63,838 nt of DNA from an uncultured Collinsella sp. GTDB taxonomy: Bacteria > Actinomycetota > Coriobacteriia > Coriobacteriales > Coriobacteriaceae. Every line of letters begins with the position of its first letter. The first letter of the stretch is position 1. The stretch covers positions 1-63,838 of the forward strand of contig CATXWM010000010.1 in NCBI GenBank assembly GCA_958403205.1. Direction: 5' to 3'. Below, one piece after another: positions 43,515-52,173 of the stretch. Below the pieces are notes generated by a model. It made no database searches. It was not told where the DNA came from and was given only the letters and a program-made list of their open reading frames with translations. Made by a program: the position numbers and the translations under genes.

Positions 43515-44811
43515 TACCGCATCCGCAGCACCCCGCGTGCCCAAGCGCGTCGCTGCCGTCATTCTCAACTCGCTCAAGGGCGGCGTGGTCCCGCGCATTG
43601 GCCTTCCCTACATTACCGTAGGGCGCGAGGTCGAGATCCGCGCCCTGCTCACCGATCTGAGTCTCATCGCCGACGGTGGGGCGAGCTTCCGCTTCCTGGT
43701 CGGTCGCTACGGCGCCGGCAAGAGCTTTTTGCTCCAAACCATCCGAACGCATGCCATGGGCGAGGGATTCGTCGTCGCCGATGCAGACTTATCCCCCGAG
43801 CGCCGTCTGCAGGGCGGGCAGGGGCAGGGCCTTGCCACCTACCGCGAGCTCATACGCAATATATCGACCAAGACGCGCCCCGAGGGCGGTGCGCTCAACC
43901 TTATTCTTGATCGCTGGGTCGCCTCGTGCGCCGACGTCGACGAGTCGGTCGTCAATGCCCAACTGGCCCCGCTCGAGGAAATGGTCCACGGCTTCGACTT
44001 CACCCGCATGCTCCGCCGCTATCGCACGGCCGTATCCGAGGGCGACGAAGAAGCCATGAGCCGCGTGACCAAATGGATCCGCGGCGAATACCGTACCAAG
44101 AGCGAGGCTCGCGCCGAGCTGGGCTCCTCGACCATCATCAGCGATGACGACTGGTACGACTACGTTAAGCTCATCGCGCGTTTTTTGGTCTGCAGCGGCT
44201 ACAAGGGTATGTTGGTGCTCATCGACGAGCTCGTGAATCTGTATAAGATTCCCAACGCCATCACGCGCCAGTACAACTACGAGAAGATCCTGACCATGTA
44301 CAACGACACACTCCAGGGCAAGGCGCAGTACCTGGGCATGATCATGGGCGGCACGCCAACCTCCATCGAAGACCGCCGCCGCGGCGTGTTCTCCTACGAG
44401 GCCCTGCGCAGCCGACTCGCTCAAGGCCGCTTTGCACGCGAGGACCTTAAGGACATGCTCGCGCCCATCATCCGTCTGCAGCCACTCACCTACGAGGAGT
44501 TGCTGGTGCTGATCGAAAAACTCATGCAAATTCATGCCGGTTACTTTGGCTGGACGCCCACGCTTACCGAGAACGACTTGGTTGACTTCCTCAAGATCGA
44601 GTTCGGTCGTGTGGGAGCCGACACGCATCTGACGCCGCGCGAGGTCATTCGCGACTTTATCGAGCTGCTCGACATCCTGTGCCAGAACCCCGATGCTAAC
44701 GTAGCCGAGCTGCTGCAAAGCGTCGGTGGCGACACGCTGGCGCCGGCAACCGCAACAGGCGACACCGATACCGCAGGCGGCGACCGTAACTTCGCCGAAT
44801 TCACCATCTAA
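43507..44811 (+). CDS. BrxD-like P-loop ATPase (DUF2791 type)
   Basis: A 434-residue ATPase related to BrxD of type 2 BREX phage-defence loci. Visible: the opening AVILNSLKGGVVPRIGL and VGREVEIRALL typical of the family, Walker A GRYGAGKS (66-73), Walker B MLVLIDEL (235-242), and MGGTPTSIEDRRRGVFSYEAL after it. BrxD is a predicted AAA-type ATPase of unknown exact role in BREX. The gene overlaps the TerB gene by eight bases and is followed by a palindrome and the BrxHI-like helicase. No other BREX core gene lies nearby. Confidence 0.88.
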   Translation: MSDTASAAPRVPKRVAAVILNSLKGGVVPRIGLPYITVGREVEIRALLTDLSLIADGGASFRFLVGRYGAGKSFLLQTIRTHAMGEGFVVADADLSPERRLQGGQGQGLATYRELIRNISTKTRPEGGALNLILDRWVASCADVDESVVNAQLAPLEEMVHGFDFTRMLRRYRTAVSEGDEEAMSRVTKWIRGEYRTKSEARAELGSSTIISDDDWYDYVKLIARFLVCSGYKGMLVLIDELVNLYKIPNAITRQYNYEKILTMYNDTLQGKAQYLGMIMGGTPTSIEDRRRGVFSYEALRSRLAQGRFAREDLKDMLAPIIRLQPLTYEELLVLIEKLMQIHAGYFGWTPTLTENDLVDFLKIEFGRVGADTHLTPREVIRDFIELLDILCQNPDANVAELLQSVGGDTLAPATATGDTDTAGGDRNFAEFTI

Positions 44812-44844
44812 CCTGCCAAAAAGGGACAGGTTTATTTTGGCAGG
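44812..44844. repeat. Short palindrome with GGGACAGG loop
   Basis: CCTGCCAAAA (44812-44821) pairs perfectly with TTTTGGCAGG (44835-44844); the 13-base loop reads AGGGACAGGTTTA. The element begins on the base after the stop codon of the BrxD-like gene. The same loop core is found on the minus strand in the palindrome at 58926-58964. Confidence 0.85.
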
Positions 44845-44927
44845 CTCTATCTGGGCAAACGTTGAAGCAGTAATGCAGCAAGCCACTGCCCGCCGCGTTG
44901 AGAGATTCGCTTTTGAAAGGAGGCCTC

Positions 44928-47372
44928 GTGAACGCCTTTGACCGCTACGCCCCGTTTATCCAAGACTTCATCTACTCCCACGATTGGGAGAGCCTGCGCT
45001 CCATTCAGGTTGCGGCGGCAGATGCCATCTTTAGCACACAAGACAATGTACTCCTGACGGCATCCACAGCTTCCGGCAAAACCGAGGCAGCCTTTTTTCC
45101 CATCCTGACCGAGTTTTGGGAGAACCCGCCCGCAAGCGTGGGCGCCCTCTACATTGGCCCCCTCAAGGCGCTCATCAATGACCAATTCGTCCGCCTCAAC
45201 GACCTGTGCGAAGAAGCCAATATCCCTGTCTGGCACTGGCATGGCGATGTCTCGCAGTCGCACAAGGCTAAGCTCATCAAAAAACCGAGCGGCATCTTGC
45301 AGATTACGCCCGAGTCACTCGAAGCGCTCTTAATCCATAAGCACATGGCGATCCCGCGCATGTTTTGCGACCTGCGCTATGTGGTCATCGACGAGGTCCA
45401 TTCGCTCATGCGCGGCGACCGTGGCGGGCAGACGCTCTGCCTTATCGAGCGACTCTCGCGCATGGCAGGCGTGCAGCCCCGCCGCATTGGCCTTTCGGCC
45501 ACCATCGGCGACCCCGAGCGCACGGGTGCCTTTCTCTCACAGGGAACGGGACGCGACTGCGTTATCCCCCGTTTTGAGGAACCGCGTCGCGTGTGGCGTA
45601 TCTCCATGGAGCACTTCTACAACTCGGGTCCCCAGGCACAGCAGCGAGGATTCGAGAGCATGGGTCCTCAAGAGGCCGAAGTGCTTGCATGCGAGCGCAT
45701 TGAGGCAGCGGCACCCGCGGCACTGCCCGCCGGCGCCCAAGACATGCGTCACAGCGGACAGCTCACACAAGAGGAGCGCCGTCAACGTCGTGAGCGGGCA
45801 CGGGGCAAGGCCGCTCCCAAAGACCGTCGCACTTCCTCGGCCCCCGAGGGCGAAGTCGACATCCCCCGGGCCACCGAGCAGACGCTCCTCAACCCCACCG
45901 ACACCGCACCCGACAACGCCGACCCCGGTATGGGCTATATCTTTGAGCATACGCGCGGCCGCAAGTGCCTGGTCTTTGCCAACTCGCGCGAGGAGGCAGA
46001 GGCCGTGTGCTCCATGCTGCGCAGCTACTGCGAAAGTCGACACGAGCCCGACCGTTTTCTCATCCACCATGGCAATCTTTCGGCATCACTACGCGAGACG
46101 GCCGAAGAACTCATGCGCGATGAAGAGCAGGCACAGACAACCGTCACCACCTCTACGCTGGAACTCGGTATCGATATCGGCCGTCTGGAGCGTGCGTTTC
46201 AGATCGACGCGCCGTTTACCGTCAGCTCTTTTTTGCAGCGAATGGGCCGCACGGGGCGCCGCGATCTTCCGCCCGAGATGTGGTTCGTCATGCGCGAGGA
46301 AGAGCCCGAGCCGCGCACGATGATGCCCGAAACCATTCCCTGGAAGCTCCTGCAGGGTATCGCGCTCGTACAACTATATCGCGAGGAAAAGTGGGTCGAG
46401 CCGCCCGAGCTCGATCGACTCCCCTACAGTCTGCTCTATCACCAGACTATGTCGACCCTCGCCAGCACCGGCGAGCTCACGCCGGCCGAACTTGCCCAGC
46501 GCGTGCTCACGCTCAGCTATTTCCACCGTGTCTCGGCAGACGATTACCGTGTGCTGCTACGTCACCTCATTAAGATCGACCATATCCAGGTCACCGAGGG
46601 CGGTGGGCTCATTGTGGGTCTCGCGGGCGAGCGCATCATCAACAACTTTAAGTTCTACGCCGTGTTCCAGGAAAACGAGGAGTTCACCGTTCGCAGCGAA
46701 TCGGCCGAGCTGGGCACGATTGTTAATCCGCCCCCGCCCGGTGAGCGCATCGCCATCGCCGGACACTGCTGGATTGTCGAGGAAGTGGACTGGAAGCGTC
46801 ACACTGTCTTTGCCACGCAGGTCAAGGGCCGGGTACCGGCCTACTTTGGCGACTGCCCCGGCGACATCAATACACACGTACTCGAGCGCATGCGCAAGGC
46901 GCTCAACGAGCACGCGACATATCCGTACCTCATGGGTAACGCACGGGCCCGCTTAGCGCAGGCTCGTCATACGGCCAAGCTTTCGGGCGCGGGAACTAAG
47001 CCGCTCATCAACCTGGGTGGCGACACCTGGGTGCTCTTCCCCTGGCTGGGCAGCTACGCCTTTTTGGCGCTCGAGCGCATGCTCAAGATTAAGTGTGCCG
47101 CTGAACTGGGCCTTCGCGGACTCGACCCGTCACGTCCGTACTTTATGCAGTTTAAGATGAAGGCCGACGAGGAGACGTTCTTTGAGGTGCTCGCCGCCGA
47201 GGCCGAGAAGGACTTCGACCCCATCGAGCTCGTCTATCCCGGCGAGGTGCCTTACTTTGACCGCTACGACGAGTTTGTTCCCGAAGAGCTCGTGCGCAAA
47301 GGCTTTGCCGAAGGCGTGCTCGACATCGAGGGTATGAAGCAGCGCGTCCTCAGCTGGCGCGACCACGCCTAA
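44928..47372 (+). CDS. BrxHI-like superfamily 2 helicase (Lhr-type)
   Basis: An 814-residue DNA helicase related to BrxHI of type 2 BREX. Motifs: Q-motif region RSIQVAAADAIF, Walker A STASGKTE (about 46-53), Ia IGPLKALINDQF, DEVH (156-159), SATIG, then helicase C with TSTLELGIDIG and QRMGRTGRRD, followed by a long Lhr-like C-terminal region from about 470. A charged low-complexity insert (about 250-310) separates the two RecA lobes. It starts at a GTG behind AAAGGAGG, about 115 bases after the BrxD-like gene, with the short palindrome in between. I infer that it acts with the two upstream proteins on DNA. Confidence 0.9.
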   Translation: MNAFDRYAPFIQDFIYSHDWESLRSIQVAAADAIFSTQDNVLLTASTASGKTEAAFFPILTEFWENPPASVGALYIGPLKALINDQFVRLNDLCEEANIPVWHWHGDVSQSHKAKLIKKPSGILQITPESLEALLIHKHMAIPRMFCDLRYVVIDEVHSLMRGDRGGQTLCLIERLSRMAGVQPRRIGLSATIGDPERTGAFLSQGTGRDCVIPRFEEPRRVWRISMEHFYNSGPQAQQRGFESMGPQEAEVLACERIEAAAPAALPAGAQDMRHSGQLTQEERRQRRERARGKAAPKDRRTSSAPEGEVDIPRATEQTLLNPTDTAPDNADPGMGYIFEHTRGRKCLVFANSREEAEAVCSMLRSYCESRHEPDRFLIHHGNLSASLRETAEELMRDEEQAQTTVTTSTLELGIDIGRLERAFQIDAPFTVSSFLQRMGRTGRRDLPPEMWFVMREEEPEPRTMMPETIPWKLLQGIALVQLYREEKWVEPPELDRLPYSLLYHQTMSTLASTGELTPAELAQRVLTLSYFHRVSADDYRVLLRHLIKIDHIQVTEGGGLIVGLAGERIINNFKFYAVFQENEEFTVRSESAELGTIVNPPPPGERIAIAGHCWIVEEVDWKRHTVFATQVKGRVPAYFGDCPGDINTHVLERMRKALNEHATYPYLMGNARARLAQARHTAKLSGAGTKPLINLGGDTWVLFPWLGSYAFLALERMLKIKCAAELGLRGLDPSRPYFMQFKMKADEETFFEVLAAEAEKDFDPIELVYPGEVPYFDRYDEFVPEELVRKGFAEGVLDIEGMKQRVLSWRDHA

Positions 47373-47399
47373 GACCAGTCTTTTTTGGGACGGGGAGAC

Positions 47400-48278
47400 T
47401 TACTTGTCGTGAAGGACGGTACCGAGGAAGTCGGTGTCGAAGGGCACAGCTTCGGCAAAGGCGTAGTCGCCGTCGCTGGCGATGAGCAGATAATTCTCCT
47501 CGCCGCCGAACTCTGCATCGCCACATGGGACCACCCAAGCATGGTCGAACACCTCAAGCACCGTGGCGGCACAGTCGCGCAGGAACGTCACATCGCTCCC
47601 CTCGTTTGCACTCACGATATTGGCAACGTAGACGCCACCGACATTTAGGCTGCCCCGCACCAAACGCAATGCCTCAACCGTCGCCAGCTCGCGTACGGGC
47701 TCGGCACCGCCAAAGCAATCGCTCACGACCACGTCGTAGCGACGATGGCCCACGCTCGTCACACCCAAATACGAGCGAGCCTCAGCGGTTATCACCCGCA
47801 GGCGATCGCCCGCCGCGCGCTCCAGCTCGTCTAGGTAGAACCAGCGGCGCGCCAGGCGCGTAATCTCTCCGTCATACTCGATGACGTCCATGCGCAAGCC
47901 CTCGTGCGACATCAGCGCGAACTTGGGATAGGCAAACCCGCCGCCACCCAGCACAAGCATGCGGTTGATGCCGTGACCATAAGCGTCGCGCATCGCATCC
48001 TCGGCCTCAAACACGTCGTCAAACGCGCGATAGTACGCAAAGACAGGCTCCGCCCAGCGCTCACCAACGTAACTCGCGCTTTGGTAGACGCCGCCCTGCA
48101 CGAGCACGCGGACCTCGTCACCGCTCTCGTCGTGCACACGCTTCACACGCGCCAGCCCGTTGCGGGTACGCGCGATCTGCAAGCAGGCAGCGCGAACAGC
48201 GACGGCGGCTGCGCCAAGCGCCGCGGCTCCCAGGGCAACGCCGGCAACGACGCCGGCAGAAACACTCGGCTTGTTCAT
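47400..48278 (-). CDS. Membrane-anchored spermidine synthase-like protein
   Basis: A 292-residue protein with an N-terminal membrane helix (about 8-30) and a spermidine synthase-like Rossmann domain: LVLGGGGFAYPKFAL near 110 is the nucleotide-binding loop, followed by MDVIEYDGEI and the DVVVSDCFGGAEPVREL region. The proton-accepting Asp motif of true aminopropyltransferases (DSTDP-like) is replaced by DCFGG, as in the membrane-linked SpeE-like group of unknown activity. I would not call it a polyamine synthase. The ATG abuts the elp3 stop codon behind AAGGAG, so both are cotranscribed. Confidence 0.8.
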   Translation of the reverse strand: MNKPSVSAGVVAGVALGAAALGAAAVAVRAACLQIARTRNGLARVKRVHDESGDEVRVLVQGGVYQSASYVGERWAEPVFAYYRAFDDVFEAEDAMRDAYGHGINRMLVLGGGGFAYPKFALMSHEGLRMDVIEYDGEITRLARRWFYLDELERAAGDRLRVITAEARSYLGVTSVGHRRYDVVVSDCFGGAEPVRELATVEALRLVRGSLNVGGVYVANIVSANEGSDVTFLRDCAATVLEVFDHAWVVPCGDAEFGGEENYLLIASDGDYAFAEAVPFDTDFLGTVLHDK

Positions 48279-50186
48279 CTAGAGCTCCTTTTGCAGATAA
48301 AGGCCATGGTCATAAAATCCAAGATGGCGATAGTACTCGCGTGTGCCAATCGCGCTAATCACGTTGATACGCGCATAACCCGCATCCCGGGCAATCTCGC
48401 ACGCACGCTCCACGAGCAAACGCCCCAACCCGTGATGCTGCGCCGCCTGGCCCTGGTCGCCCATGCGTGCCGCCATGCCATACACGTGCACCTCGCGAAT
48501 CATCGCCTCGTCCGGCATCGTCAGCAACTCGTCCGCATGCGCGGCAACAAACGAATGGTCGGGCAGCGACAACCGCAAAAAGCCCGCGATCTTGCCCTGC
48601 GGCGTCACCCACTGCAAAAAGCACTCGTGCGTCACCGGCGTCTCGTACGCCACCTCCTCATCAAGGGATAGCTCATCCAAGTCGGCACCCGCCGTGCTGA
48701 TCTCGCGATAGCGAATCTCGCGCACCGTCGCACCGTCACCCCGAGCGGCCAAGCGGTTTTCGACGAGCTGACGCAGGTTGGGCTTCTTGTTGCCCACCAT
48801 GATGTCGTCGGAACTAAAGTCGCGGATCATGCGACTGATGCGGCAGAACGCCGGCGTCACCACGATGTCGTCGGCCAGCACATCGAGCAGCTCTTCCTCG
48901 GTATAGGGACGCCACTCGCCGCGCTCGTAGCAGCCCACCAGACGCGAGCCCTCGATGAGCGCACACGGGTAAACCTTGACCTCGTCGGGCATAAAGGCCC
49001 CTTCGGTCATAAAGCGTTCGTAGTCGCGCTTGTCCCCCTCGGGCGTGGCGCCCAGCAAGTTAAGCATAAAATGCGCGTGGATCTTAAAGCCAAACAGGCG
49101 CGCAAGCGAAAACGCCCGCTCGATCTGCGCCACCGAAATACGACGCTCGTTGATATCGAGCAAATGTTGGTCGAGACTCTGAATACCCATCTGGATCTTG
49201 GTGCAGCCCAGGCGGCGGATGAGCGTAAGCGCCTGCGGCGTTACGGCATCGGGGCGCGTCTCGATAACGAGCCCCACCACGCGATGCTTCGCCGTCTCGT
49301 TGATGCGCTGCTGACGCTCAAGTTCCTCCATCGTTGCCGTCTGCCACTTGGCAACCTCGCCCCACGGCGTACCAGGGCCGTACAGACGACGCACCGCGCG
49401 GTTGTAGCCGCCCACGGCAGCATCCACACGCTCCTGCTCGTCGGCAACGCCAGCAGCAAGCTCAGCCTCGTCTGTCGCAATGCCGGCAACCCGATAGCGC
49501 TCGCGGCGCTCTGTTACCACCGGCGGCAGCGCATCGGCGGGAGCGTCATCGAGCAGGCGCCCCGCCTCGGCACGGCTGATGCCCGGACGCGCCAGCATGG
49601 GGTTGGCCGCCACGCCGGCGACGGCATCGTCATTGAGCGCACGGAAAAGCTCCGACATAAACCACGTCTGATACCCTTGCGGATAGTCGCTCCAGGTGCC
49701 ACCGAGCACGATGAGCTCAATCTTATCGGTTGCGTGCCCCATCTGCGAAAGCGCGGTCAGACGAGCGCTCACCTGCAGATACGGGTCAAAGCAATTTTGC
49801 TCCGCACGGGCGCACGCCGGCTCGGCGTGCAGGTAGCTTTTGGGCATGCGCAGATCGTTGGGACAAAACAGGCAATCGCCCGAGCATGGCCAGGGCTTGG
49901 TGATAACGGTAATGGTCGCCACGCCCGAAGCCGTGCGACGAGGCTTCATACGCAGCACCTGCAGCAGTCGACGTTCCAGCTCGGCATCGACATTCCACCC
50001 AGCCCAACGAGCCGGCTCCTCACGTTTTACCCGCTGGTAGAACGGCAGCAGACGGCGCTTGGCCAAATCGCGTTTGTCGGCACCCTCACGGCGCGCCTCG
50101 GCATGTATCAGTTTGACGAGCGCTTTGTCGTCCACGGTCTCGCCGCGACGCAGAGCCTCGAGTATGTTCAAGATAATCTGTTCCAT
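48279..50186 (-). CDS. Elp3 family radical SAM/acetyltransferase tRNA-modifying enzyme
   Basis: A 635-residue bacterial Elp3 homologue. Elp3 makes the carboxymethyl group on tRNA wobble uridines (position 34) from acetyl-CoA. The radical SAM cluster is CSGDCLFC (Cys101, 105, 108), and the C-terminal GNAT domain starts around 480 and ends with the Elp3-typical GTREYYRHLGFYDHGLYLQKEL. Length and order of domains match full-length Elp3. Such stand-alone Elp3 proteins occur in archaea and scattered bacteria. It is the first gene of a two-gene operon with the SpeE-like protein. Confidence 0.92.
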   Translation of the reverse strand: MEQIILNILEALRRGETVDDKALVKLIHAEARREGADKRDLAKRRLLPFYQRVKREEPARWAGWNVDAELERRLLQVLRMKPRRTASGVATITVITKPWPCSGDCLFCPNDLRMPKSYLHAEPACARAEQNCFDPYLQVSARLTALSQMGHATDKIELIVLGGTWSDYPQGYQTWFMSELFRALNDDAVAGVAANPMLARPGISRAEAGRLLDDAPADALPPVVTERRERYRVAGIATDEAELAAGVADEQERVDAAVGGYNRAVRRLYGPGTPWGEVAKWQTATMEELERQQRINETAKHRVVGLVIETRPDAVTPQALTLIRRLGCTKIQMGIQSLDQHLLDINERRISVAQIERAFSLARLFGFKIHAHFMLNLLGATPEGDKRDYERFMTEGAFMPDEVKVYPCALIEGSRLVGCYERGEWRPYTEEELLDVLADDIVVTPAFCRISRMIRDFSSDDIMVGNKKPNLRQLVENRLAARGDGATVREIRYREISTAGADLDELSLDEEVAYETPVTHECFLQWVTPQGKIAGFLRLSLPDHSFVAAHADELLTMPDEAMIREVHVYGMAARMGDQGQAAQHHGLGRLLVERACEIARDAGYARINVISAIGTREYYRHLGFYDHGLYLQKEL

Positions 50187-50202
50187 GACCCCATTGTAAA
50201 GG

Positions 50203-50236
50203 CAAAGGCGCCGGAGCCCGTCATGGCTCCGGCGCC
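50203..50236 (-). terminator. Terminator of the HTH-DUF4097 operon
   Basis: A perfect 12-bp stem GGCGCCGGAGCC (50207-50218) with 50225-50236 and a six-base loop; on the minus strand TTTGCCTTT follows. It lies 49 bases past the DUF4097 stop codon and just upstream of the elp3 start. Confidence 0.75.
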
Positions 50237-50284
50237 TCCATCAAACAGCGCAGCTATGGTATATAAGTCTTCGATAACCGCCCG

Positions 50285-51187
50285 TCACTCTGAATCAAAT
50301 GACATGTCGCCCGAACCGACCTCAAAACGATACGTAGCAGACTTATCGCCGTTATCGAATTCAAGATTCAAAATGGTCTCGCCGTCGTAGCCAAGCGGAA
50401 GGAAATCGCTCTCGAAGTCGCCGCTGCCCAAGGTAAGGCTCGCCTTAAAGCCCGTCGAGTTCGGAACCATCATCTCCACATCGCCCGAGCCCACACTCAC
50501 GTCCATCGACTTCGCGGGGGCCTGGTAGAGCTCGAACGTCACATCGCCCGAACCGACCTCAGCACTGAGCGCATCAGTCACGCTGCCCGCAAACTCTACA
50601 TCTCCCGCACCCAGGAAAAGGTCGAAACCATCACAGGTGACACCGGCAATCTGAAGATCACCCGAGCCCACGTGCGCGTTGACTCCCTTCAGATGTTCGG
50701 CAACACGGCGCGGCAGCTCGACCGTAACTGAGCGATCGATTGCCTTACCGTCATCACTTCCAAACTGGGAAACCTTGAGCGTCGAGTCCTCGACGGATGC
50801 GATGTTCTGCGTCGCGGCCTTGGAGGCATCCATACCATTGGCAACGCGTCCCCGCTCGATAACGCGAGCCTTGTTACCATCAATAACCTTGACGTCCACC
50901 GTAGCCGCATCGATATCGAAATCGAGGTAGCGAAACTCATCGGCATCAAAGGTCGTACACGAAAGCTGCTGAGGCCGAGCGGAATAGTTACCGCCATCGT
51001 TCATAAAATCGTCGTCATCAACCACATCGTCCATACCGGACAAGCCGGGTATAACATCGTCGAGATCCCACGGGCCATCAAAATGAATCAAAGTCCGCGA
51101 AACGCCAAAAACAAGCCCGATAATCAGTACAAACGCTCCGATGCCGACGCCCAGGCGCAGCTTGGATTCATGCGAAAGCTTCATCAT
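50285..51187 (-). CDS. DUF4097 beta-repeat protein, membrane-anchored
   Basis: A 300-residue protein with an N-terminal membrane helix (about 12-32) and a long right-handed beta-type repeat region with recurring VGSGDV/GAGDV/LGSGDF turns, typical of the DUF4097 (putative adhesin) family. No enzyme motif is visible. It overlaps the upstream HTH gene by four bases (ATGA-type), so the two are one translational unit. Partners of this type in Firmicutes and Actinobacteria are PspC- or HTH-linked envelope-stress genes; here I infer an envelope sensor or its readout. Confidence 0.85.
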   Translation of the reverse strand: MMKLSHESKLRLGVGIGAFVLIIGLVFGVSRTLIHFDGPWDLDDVIPGLSGMDDVVDDDDFMNDGGNYSARPQQLSCTTFDADEFRYLDFDIDAATVDVKVIDGNKARVIERGRVANGMDASKAATQNIASVEDSTLKVSQFGSDDGKAIDRSVTVELPRRVAEHLKGVNAHVGSGDLQIAGVTCDGFDLFLGAGDVEFAGSVTDALSAEVGSGDVTFELYQAPAKSMDVSVGSGDVEMMVPNSTGFKASLTLGSGDFESDFLPLGYDGETILNLEFDNGDKSATYRFEVGSGDMSFDSE

Positions 51188-51906
51188 TCGTCACCTTCTT
51201 TGGCACATGGCTCAGCGGTGGCCGCGGTAGCCACGTCAGCATCAGGTTCCGCAGAAGTATCCTTCCCCTGGGCCCTGACCGCCACCGGTGCCGGACCAAC
51301 CTGAATATCCCCGCGCGCCCAATCGCCATCGAGTGCACGCGCCACCCAGTGATAGATGGGAATCGTGAAGAAGATCAGCGCAGCAAAGGGGCCGGCACCA
51401 AACAGGAACATCAGTAAAAAGAACAGCAGCCAGCACACGGCCCAATACGGGAATGACTGGAACGGACCCTTCACCGGAGTCGGACCAGCCGCACCGGTAC
51501 CCGTCACCTGAGCCGTCGCCGCATTGGCAGCCTGCGCACTCCAGCTTGCCGCCTGCGCCGCCTTGGCTGCCGCGTCACTTGCCTGCGTTGCCGCCTCGGT
51601 GGCGCGCGCCGCCGCCTCATGGGTGCGGGCGCGCTCTGCCGCCTCGGCCTCGCGCTGACGAGCGCGGTCCTCGTTCTCAAACTCGATATCGTCCTCAATC
51701 TCATCGCTCGGATTGAGCAGCTCGTCCAGACTCACACCATAGAGCTTGGCGAGCGAGATCAGGTTCTCGGTATCGGGCGAGCTCTCCGCACGCTCCCATT
51801 TACTAACCGCCTGGCGCGACAGCCCCAGCTTTCGCGCCAGCCCTTCTTGGCTAAAGCCCTTGCTGCGGCGAAGGTCGGCGAGCCGCTGCGCAGTTTCTAC
51901 ATTCAT
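51184..51906 (-). CDS. XRE-type regulator with membrane segments
   Basis: A 240-residue protein: an N-terminal helix-turn-helix (residues 4-62, RRSKGFSQEGLARKLGLSRQAVSKWERAES) of the XRE/Cro type, an Ala-rich coiled-coil-like linker (about 80-135), and a pair of hydrophobic segments (about 150-190, WAVCWLLFFLLMFLFGAG and an adjacent FAALIFFTIPIYHW). A DNA-binding protein tied to the membrane is a plausible signal relay. AGGAGG precedes the ATG. The DUF4097 gene follows with a four-base overlap, so it likely regulates its own operon. Confidence 0.87.
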   Translation of the reverse strand: MNVETAQRLADLRRSKGFSQEGLARKLGLSRQAVSKWERAESSPDTENLISLAKLYGVSLDELLNPSDEIEDDIEFENEDRARQREAEAAERARTHEAAARATEAATQASDAAAKAAQAASWSAQAANAATAQVTGTGAAGPTPVKGPFQSFPYWAVCWLLFFLLMFLFGAGPFAALIFFTIPIYHWVARALDGDWARGDIQVGPAPVAVRAQGKDTSAEPDADVATAATAEPCAKEGDE

Positions 51907-52097
51907 GGTTCCTCCTATGTGATGCCAGCCGTGCCGCCGGACCGTTTTTGTTCTTAAGGCGCCTTGCACAGTTAAAAATCTATCCGCCACCGCCAAAAGC
52001 ATGCCACCTATTCTAGTGAGATTTTTGACAACTGGCGGTTGCGGGCACATATGAGCTGCGGAAATGTGTCCAAACAAAGCAATGAGCCGCAGCTCGG

Positions 52098-52127
52098 TTG
52101 TCCCCGTTGCGGCGTTAACGGTAGTAT
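52098..52127 (+). promoter_or_regulatory. Candidate promoter of the methyltransferase gene
   Basis: TTGTCC (52098-52103) and TAGTAT (52122-52127) are 18 bases apart. A second reading, TTGCGG (52107-52112) with TCATAC 17 bases on, is also possible. Either supports the GTG start at 52174. Confidence 0.4.
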
Positions 52128-52136
52128 GGTCATACT
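52123..52136. promoter_or_regulatory. Palindrome overlapping the -10 region
   Basis: AGTATG and CATACT form a 6-bp inverted repeat with a two-base centre, lying on the candidate -10 box. It could be an operator for the methyltransferase gene or the divergent HTH gene, but no binding protein is known. Confidence 0.3.
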
Positions 52137-52173
52137 GTTTATTCCGCACCGCCAACGGAGGGAGTTCCGCGCC

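Noticed and set aside
41754..47372. Complete BREX system
   Set aside because: Only the BrxD and BrxHI relatives are present. There is no PglZ, PglX methylase, BrxC/PglY or BrxL, and neighbours on both sides are unrelated.
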